The notes below the pieces were generated by a model, which saw nothing but the letters and a program-made list of their open reading frames with translations, was not told where the DNA came from and did not search any database. From NCBI GenBank assembly GCA_965243145.1, contig CBDEUB010000002.1, forward strand, positions 310,001-374,000: DNA of 64,000 nt, given 5' to 3'. Below are positions 58,606 through 64,000 of the stretch, piece after piece. Each line of letters starts with the position of its first letter. Position 1 is the first letter of the stretch. Source of the stretch: CBDBLK01 sp965243145. GTDB lineage: Bacteria; Bdellovibrionota; Bacteriovoracia; Bacteriovoracales; Bacteriovoracaceae. A program made the translations under genes and the position numbers.

Positions 58606-59659
58606 CTTGTTCGCTGGACTCGTCTTCTCTGGCCAAATTTGGGCCTATGAAAGCATGATCCGCTACAAATATGCCAATTGTACCGCCTGCCACTATTCCC
58701 ACACCGGAGGGGGGTTGCTCACCCCTTACGGAAAAGTCATCGCCAACGAATTTTCCACTTTTTCCAGCAGTAAAAAACCGCGCCCCAAAACCTGGGAGCA
58801 CGGACTGCAAACACGCCTCTCCCACTTCCGAACCCGGGGGCGCAATCCCCGCAACTTTCCCATGCAACTCGACTACCTCACCGCCTTCAAGGGCAAAAAG
58901 GCCAGTTTCGAGGGAGTCTTGGCCAAAACGCCCAAGGCCCAGGGCGCGGCCGAACAACCGGATTTTGAAGATCAATTTTATGTCAGAAAGGCGCTGGCAA
59001 CCTATTCGCCCAACAGAAAACTGCACTTCCAATTGGGGAGGGATGCCCTGGATGTGGGCCTGGGTTTGGTGGATCACACCCTCTTTGTGAGGAACAACAA
59101 CAAACGCAGTGTCACCGATTTTTTTACCATTGGCCGAGTTGTCTACTATGGGCGCGGATATAAACTGGCACCCTATGTATTTTTTCCCAGTTACCAGGAG
59201 AGCTACGACGAAACCGAAAAAGGATTGGGCATCAAAGCGGAAAAATACTTTCCTTCCTACCGCACAGTGCTCACCTTTTCCCAACTGCTGGGTGACACTT
59301 CTGGCCTCACTCGCCAGGAGAGCGCCCTGTCTTTCAAGACGGGATTTAAAAACTTTATCTTCTTGGGCCAAGCGAGCTTTACCCACCGCAAACTCTCCCC
59401 CTCCGGCACCAAGTTTGATCAAAATGCCTACCTGTTGGGTGCCCACTTGTTCCCCCTGGATGCCGTCGAGTTGAGAGCGGATGTGGAAAAGCTGTTCGTC
59501 AGCGCCCCCTTCACTCGCCGTTCCGTGCGCTCCAACTTGGGCCTTAACTGGAAACCCTGGCGCTACCTCAGTTTGCAATACAATGCCCAGAGGAGCATCG
59601 ACCGGAGCGATCAACTTTCATCCATTTACCAAATCTATTTCAACGGATCATTTCTATGA
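58571..59659 (+). CDS. Outer-membrane barrel-like protein with N-terminal CxxCH haem motif
   Basis: A 362-residue protein with a signal peptide ending near WAYE and, right after it, CTACHYSH (Cys37-His41), a c-type haem attachment motif. The rest alternates as expected for a porin-like barrel (HFQLGRDALDVGLGLV, RVVYYGRGYKLAPYVFF, FKTGFKNFIFLGQASF, YLSLQYNAQRS) with a terminal aromatic YFNGSFL. A haem fused to a barrel suggests an electron conduit or haem-dependent outer-membrane protein. It overlaps both neighbours and is followed by repeat copy 4. Confidence 0.6.
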   Translation: MKLPSWPLSLASLFAGLVFSGQIWAYESMIRYKYANCTACHYSHTGGGLLTPYGKVIANEFSTFSSSKKPRPKTWEHGLQTRLSHFRTRGRNPRNFPMQLDYLTAFKGKKASFEGVLAKTPKAQGAAEQPDFEDQFYVRKALATYSPNRKLHFQLGRDALDVGLGLVDHTLFVRNNNKRSVTDFFTIGRVVYYGRGYKLAPYVFFPSYQESYDETEKGLGIKAEKYFPSYRTVLTFSQLLGDTSGLTRQESALSFKTGFKNFIFLGQASFTHRKLSPSGTKFDQNAYLLGAHLFPLDAVELRADVEKLFVSAPFTRRSVRSNLGLNWKPWRYLSLQYNAQRSIDRSDQLSSIYQIYFNGSFL

Positions 59660-60285
59660 AAAGTAACTGCTCACACTTCAGGCCATCTTGCCTCCGCATC
59701 CTGCTCCGGCACTGCCCATCGGGGCAGTCGTCGCTCGTCGCCTTCCCGGCGACTCCGTCTGACTCAGCTTCACCGTCACTCCCTGCGATGTGCTTATTAG
59801 CACACCTCAGTCGCTCCGTCTCGCTTCATCCCAATCTGGCCCAAATTGTGAGCACTTACCATGCTATTATCACAACCCTGAACTTCGTTTGCTTGCTGAT
59901 TTTATTCTCCTCCTGCGGTGAAAACGGAACCGACGAATCCAGGTTTTACAGCGACGATCTCTTTATTCCCGAGGGCCAAATCGTCACCTACCAACTGCTC
60001 AAAACCACCGTGCTCGAACCCTGGGGTTGTCTAACCTGCCACGGGCCAAGTGGCAGCAACACCTGGGGGGCAAATGATGAGGACATTCGGCAAACGATCT
60101 TCAATAGCAGAGGTGTTCCCACAATTCCCGGCGACCCAACGACGGCCCCACTCTACGCAAGATCGGCCGGCACTAATCCTCAACCCATGCCTCCCAATCT
60201 CAACCCAAATTATCTTAGCCCCGGCCCCGTCGATGCTCAAGGGTTGGAATATATCAGGCGCTTTATTGAAGACCAGTCCCCGTAA
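59656..60285 (+). CDS. c-type haem lipoprotein interrupted at its leader by a structured repeat
   Basis: The ATG at 59656 overlaps the upstream stop (ATGA). After two codons the frame runs through repeat copy 4 (59663-59859, about 65 codons of foreign sequence) and then reaches a lipoprotein leader (TLNFVCLLILFSSC) and a haem module with GCLTCHGPSG and ARSAGTNPQPMPPNL. Without the repeat the product would start MK followed by the leader, so the repeat seems to have split the signal peptide in frame. Whether the long version is exported is doubtful; an internal start is not obvious. The module is related to the haem modules at 24461 and 61139. Confidence 0.6.
   Translation: MKSNCSHFRPSCLRILLRHCPSGQSSLVAFPATPSDSASPSLPAMCLLAHLSRSVSLHPNLAQIVSTYHAIITTLNFVCLLILFSSCGENGTDESRFYSDDLFIPEGQIVTYQLLKTTVLEPWGCLTCHGPSGSNTWGANDEDIRQTIFNSRGVPTIPGDPTTAPLYARSAGTNPQPMPPNLNPNYLSPGPVDAQGLEYIRRFIEDQSP
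59663..59859. repeat. Structured repeat, copy 4 (197 bp)
   Basis: Ends GTAACTGCTCACACTT and (reversed) GTAAGTGCTCACAATTT, with ACTGCCC/GGGGCAGT, GTCGCC/GGCGAC and GATGTGCT TATT AGCACACC as internal hairpins. It lies inside the leader of the haem lipoprotein gene. Confidence 0.85.
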
Positions 60286-61066
60286 GCAGGGCGTCCTCTA
60301 TGCGGGGGATGGCCATATTGTCCAAATACTTTTTTTCCGCATCAATGCCGATAAAAGACAGGCCGTGCTTCAAGGCCACAACTCCCGTGGTGGCGCTCCC
60401 GCAGAAGGGATCGAGCACCACGCTGTCCTTTTGGGTTGCCGCCACTATGGCCCTCTCCAAAAGACTCTCCGGTTTTTGGGTGGGGTGTTTGCCATAGCGC
60501 TTTTCCGCATTTTTTGGTGTCGTCACCGTCCACACACTGCGCATTTGCCGGGACGGTTTTTTGATAAAATCCCCGGGCCAGGGGGCGTGTTTGATCGTTT
60601 CGTAGTTGAAAATGTGTTTTGATTTTTTGTCTTTTCTCGCCCAAAGCAAAGTTTCGTGACTGGCGGTAAACATGCGGCAGGACAGGTTGGGAGCGGCGTT
60701 GGGCTTGAACCAGCAAATATCGTTGATCAGATGCCACCCCTGTTTTTGAAGGGCAAAACCGCAGGCGTAAATGGAGTGGTAAGTTCCCGAAATCCACAAA
60801 CTGCCGTGGGATTTCAAAATCCTTTTGCAGGCGGAAATCCACTGGTAGTGAAAGTTGAAGTCTTGATCAATCCCCTGGCCCTTGTCCCACTTTCCCTTGT
60901 TGACACTGGCCCTCTTTCCCCCGTGGCAGGTAAATCCGTTATTGGACAAGTAGTAGGGAGGGTCGGCAAAAATGAAATCCACGGAACTGGCCGGAAGCTC
61001 CCCTAAAACTGCGATGGCATCGCCCCAAAAAAATTTGGCCCTTTGCTTTTTATAGTAGGGTTTCAA
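60263..61066 (-). CDS. DpnA-like N6-adenine DNA methyltransferase
   Basis: A 267-residue methyltransferase with FADPPYYLSNN near residue 35 (DPPY catalytic motif) and DPFCGSATTG near the C-terminus (S-adenosylmethionine binding), the order of the beta class. The stretch SNNGFTCHGGKRASVNKG resembles the DpnA/M.DpnIIB and HinfI-like group, which methylate GATC-like or related sites. No partner nuclease is next to it, so it may be an orphan, perhaps regulatory. Convergent overlap of 22 bases with the haem lipoprotein gene. Confidence 0.85.
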   Translation of the reverse strand: MKPYYKKQRAKFFWGDAIAVLGELPASSVDFIFADPPYYLSNNGFTCHGGKRASVNKGKWDKGQGIDQDFNFHYQWISACKRILKSHGSLWISGTYHSIYACGFALQKQGWHLINDICWFKPNAAPNLSCRMFTASHETLLWARKDKKSKHIFNYETIKHAPWPGDFIKKPSRQMRSVWTVTTPKNAEKRYGKHPTQKPESLLERAIVAATQKDSVVLDPFCGSATTGVVALKHGLSFIGIDAEKKYLDNMAIPRIEDALLTGTGLQ

Positions 61067-61138
61067 GTTTTGCCCTCTCTGGCCCCAGTTTATTGCTGTG
61101 TGAGCATATCCCGTTTTCAGCGCTTGGTCAAACGGCCG

Positions 61139-64000
61139 CTATTCCGTTCTGTACCCGCCGCGGATATAAGCGGCGACAAATTCCTTATCCTTAGCACTCA
61201 AAGCTGCACCACCTATAGGCATAGAATCGTCGTCCACCCGCTTATAAAGCTCCGAAGACGATGGATCGCTAGCATGCAGAAAAGTGTTGGCAGGATTGCT
61301 TGCCGTGTAGCTATTCATGGCCGCCTGATTCGCAGTAAATGCGCCAGCATATCCTCCGGCCCCATGGCAATTGTTGCAACTGTGCTGGTCGAAAATTCTG
61401 CTTTTAAGCTGGGCAAAAGTGATCGCCGCCTCAACAGTCAGCTCCACTTCTTCCGAGGCCGGAGAGTACCCGCTGGCGGTAAAATCCACCGTGACACGGC
61501 AAACATCGGTGGCCGCGGCAGCACTGCCGATGGTGATTTGGCCATTGCCGGAATTGACGGAACAGACATTATCTTTGGCCGTACCGTCGCTCTCCTCCCC
61601 GGCCACCGAGTAGACGATAGAAGGCGAGGTGGCGTCGGTAGTACCGCCGGAAGCAACCCACACCTTGTTGCCGTCGCCAACATACAGGTTAGCGCCTTCG
61701 GAGTAAACCGGAGCAGTCACCGTCTGGGCAGTAAGGGGCAGAGTGGCGGTGGCGGTAAAGTCCGCATCTTTGGTAGTGTATCCCGTCTTGGAAAATTCCA
61801 CGGTGACGGTGCACAAGGTGGTGCTGTCAAAAGTGAGTTCTTTGTTAGAGTCGTCCCAACTACAACCCCCCGAAGCGGAAATGGTAATCGTCGTCGACGC
61901 CACAGAAGAAGTGGGCATATTGCTGGAAAAATCCACCGTTTGGCCCGAGGTAGCACCGCTAGTCAGAGTGGCAAAATCACTCCAAGCAATGGCCCCAAAC
62001 TCCCCTGACTGCACAGTCACATCGGCCGTCCTGGTTTCCGTATGATACCCGCTCGCCGTATAAGTGGCGGTCACCCGGCAAATATCGCTCACCTGGGCAC
62101 TGTTGCCAATGGTGATCGCTCCGGTTCCTGCGGCCACCGAACAAATGCCGGCGGTGGGAGTCGATCCGCGCAGGCCTTGGCCAGAGTAAGCAACACTGGC
62201 GTTGTTTACTCCCGCCGTTGCCGAAGCGGAAGTTGAAGGGGAAACATTAGCACCACCGATGCGCAAAGTAGAGGTATAGGCCAGGGCGATCACACTCGAC
62301 AAATCCTCCGCCACCGTCACGGTAAATGTCTCGGTTTTGTCCGTATAACCCGATTTTTCGGCGAGCACACTGATGACACAATCGCCGGCATCCGAACGAT
62401 AAGTCAACTCCTCCTCGGTGTCATCCCAACCGCATCCCCCCGAATCCACGCTGACGGTGATAGTGTCTGCGCCGGGAGAGGAAGTGGGCATACTGCCGGT
62501 AAAATCTATGGTATCGCCGGGATTGGCCCCATCGGTGTTGCTCCACGCTGTCCAGGTGATACTGGTAAAAGTGGAGAGGGTGGACACGGCAATGCCCGCC
62601 GCACCGGAGATATTCACCCAATTCGAGGCGCTGTATTGATTAGTGACGGCGGCAAAGCGGGCGTGAATATAGCAAGTTCCCATATTCGCCCCGGCGGTAA
62701 CTTTTCCATCGCTCTGGTTCACGCTACACACAGTGCTGGCGGAACCGCCGGAGGGGTTGGCCTGACTCCACACCCTCAGGGCCAAAGTTCCCTGGCCGCC
62801 ACTGGGAAGGGAAGCGGAAGGATTGATGCTGGTATTCACTACTACATCGTCGGGATAAATATCCGTCGAGGCGGGGACTGTCTGGGTTCCCAAATTGATG
62901 GTAATGGTGGCCACATCGGAGTGGCCAGAAGATTGATAATTGGCATTGCCGGCAAACTGCGCTTCGATGGTACAACCCCCGTTGGTGTTGATTCCCTTCA
63001 CCACGCCAGTTGTGGAAATAACGCTACAGCCGGTGCTGCCGGATTTCACACGATACACCAAATCCCCCTGCCCGCCGGGCGGATTGCTGGGAGCACTGGA
63101 GTCCGCGCCCACGGCAATGGCGGGAGAAGAACCGTAGGGGTTGTTCCAACCGGAAGGTGCGGACTGGGTGGCCTTGGCCGCCGCGGGAGTCACTCTAAAG
63201 AGTTGGGTTAAGTCATCGTACCCGCGCAATTCGACAGTGACTGAAACTACGCACTCGGTGGTGTCGCTAAAGGTAAACTTATTGGCGTTCCAAGCACAAT
63301 CCCCCGAATCCACGGCGATCGTAGTGGTAGTCGCCGCAGGCGTGGCCACCGGCGCATCTCCGGTATTGCCGCCGGACAAATCCACCTCGGTTCCCACCGT
63401 CGCACTGGCGGGGAAGTTGGCCCAGGCCAGACTGGTAAACTGTTGAGTGGCCGAGACGGTGACACTTTGTTCGACCTCCACGGATAAATGTCCATCCGAA
63501 GTGGAAGACAACTGGATGCGGCACTCCCCCGCCGCCACGGTGGCGACTGTGCCATCATCTTCGTCCACGGTGCAAATTGAGGTGGTGAGGGAAGTGTAGG
63601 TCAAATCCGGGGAAATGCCACTGCCGTCGGCGGGAGCAGTATTGACTGTTCGACTTTCTCCGGGATAGAGAGCATCGCCGGCATAACCTCCCGTCCAAGT
63701 CGTATCGTTGTCTTCTACCACCTCTACTTCAGCGATGATCACCCGGTCGACGAACCCTTGTGCTTCCACTGTGAGGATGATCTTGCAAGTCCCCTTGTTG
63801 GCGGCGGTGCCAGTGGCGGTGAACGCCCCGCTGGCCACCACTGTGCAGACATTGGTATCTGCGGAGGCGTAGGAAAAACTGGCCTCCTCGGGAGTATTGG
63901 TGGGCGTGGCCACGGGACTCAGGGTGGCGCTCAACAAGACTTGCCCGGAGTTGGCGTTTCCGCTGCGGTATCCCTGCCAGGCGGTTTTTTGCATTTCCAT
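61139..64000 (-). CDS. Large secreted Ig-like/haem protein (5' end outside window)
   Basis: At least 953 residues, partial at the right window edge. It contains many Thr/Ser/Gly-rich beta-sandwich repeats resembling bacterial Ig-like domains (CSVISTTGVVKGI, CRVTATYTASGYHTETRTADVTV) and ends with the haem module also present at 24461: YSEGANLYVGDGNKVWV, CNNCHGAGGYAG, HASDPSSSELYKRVDDDSMPIGG, DKEFVAAYIRGG. It probably is a large exported or surface adhesin-like protein carrying covalent haem. The true start and signal peptide lie outside. Confidence 0.7.
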   Translation of the reverse strand: MEMQKTAWQGYRSGNANSGQVLLSATLSPVATPTNTPEEASFSYASADTNVCTVVASGAFTATGTAANKGTCKIILTVEAQGFVDRVIIAEVEVVEDNDTTWTGGYAGDALYPGESRTVNTAPADGSGISPDLTYTSLTTSICTVDEDDGTVATVAAGECRIQLSSTSDGHLSVEVEQSVTVSATQQFTSLAWANFPASATVGTEVDLSGGNTGDAPVATPAATTTTIAVDSGDCAWNANKFTFSDTTECVVSVTVELRGYDDLTQLFRVTPAAAKATQSAPSGWNNPYGSSPAIAVGADSSAPSNPPGGQGDLVYRVKSGSTGCSVISTTGVVKGINTNGGCTIEAQFAGNANYQSSGHSDVATITINLGTQTVPASTDIYPDDVVVNTSINPSASLPSGGQGTLALRVWSQANPSGGSASTVCSVNQSDGKVTAGANMGTCYIHARFAAVTNQYSASNWVNISGAAGIAVSTLSTFTSITWTAWSNTDGANPGDTIDFTGSMPTSSPGADTITVSVDSGGCGWDDTEEELTYRSDAGDCVISVLAEKSGYTDKTETFTVTVAEDLSSVIALAYTSTLRIGGANVSPSTSASATAGVNNASVAYSGQGLRGSTPTAGICSVAAGTGAITIGNSAQVSDICRVTATYTASGYHTETRTADVTVQSGEFGAIAWSDFATLTSGATSGQTVDFSSNMPTSSVASTTITISASGGCSWDDSNKELTFDSTTLCTVTVEFSKTGYTTKDADFTATATLPLTAQTVTAPVYSEGANLYVGDGNKVWVASGGTTDATSPSIVYSVAGEESDGTAKDNVCSVNSGNGQITIGSAAAATDVCRVTVDFTASGYSPASEEVELTVEAAITFAQLKSRIFDQHSCNNCHGAGGYAGAFTANQAAMNSYTASNPANTFLHASDPSSSELYKRVDDDSMPIGGAALSAKDKEFVAAYIRGGYRTE

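Overview
The window is a mixed-GC bacterial chromosome segment, most plausibly from a Gram-negative predator-like lineage near Bdellovibrionota/Oligoflexia. That assignment is an inference from several signs: a 61-residue bacterial histone-fold protein ending in a GRKT loop, many signal-peptide proteases, lipoproteins and barrels, a YbbR/diadenylate-cyclase/GlmM operon, and repeated secreted c-type haem modules. The tetranucleotide GGCC is strikingly frequent, even in AT-rich spacers.

Layout. 1-1020: the end of a Cys-rich protein and a DUF4160/DUF2442 pair. 1322-6344: a PilZ-GAF-AAA-Fis regulator, then cdaA-cdaR-glmM. 6429-11845: a sigma-factor-like protein with an N-terminal signal sequence, two exported SUMF1-fold proteins, a leucine-rich-repeat gene with an apparent frameshift, and a degenerate receiver. 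11918-16014: thyA-folA, a TPM-domain protein with plsC, and an outer-membrane protein. 16175-18189: four tandem exported DUF4258-type proteins, followed by a tyrosine recombinase. 19298-19900: three tandem units, each able to fold as a closing stem plus three hairpins with compensatory changes (candidate new structured RNA), followed by a GIY-YIG-like protein. 20549-24393: DUF2079 and LtaS-like membrane proteins and a DUF2079 remnant. 24461-26608: an RCC1-repeat protein with a c-type haem module. 26764-30378: four tandem exported HELGH metalloproteases.

30380-32669 holds three copies of a roughly 196-bp inverted-ended structured repeat around and inside recJ; a fourth copy lies at 59663-59859 inside a lipoprotein signal region. 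32711-46368 is mostly housekeeping and envelope genes (symporter, aminotransferase, HExxH protein, FAD protein, PilZ, YceI, DUF374, histone, cytochrome c, VanZ) plus a low-GC restriction-modification pair. A CAU-anticodon tRNA at 46421 is followed by a large serine recombinase whose reading frame ends inside the tRNA, then by an F-type-like conjugation core (VirB6/TraE/TraK/TraB/TraV order, no ATPase or relaxase in view), an HExxH protease and a candidate Abi-alpha defence pair. The right end holds lipoprotein, YceI, haem-barrel and haem-lipoprotein genes, a DpnA-like methyltransferase, and a very large Ig-like/haem secreted protein running off the edge.

Two separate structured repeat families (19.3-19.9 kb; 30.4/31.3/32.5/59.7 kb) show base-pair covariation between copies and are the most unusual content.
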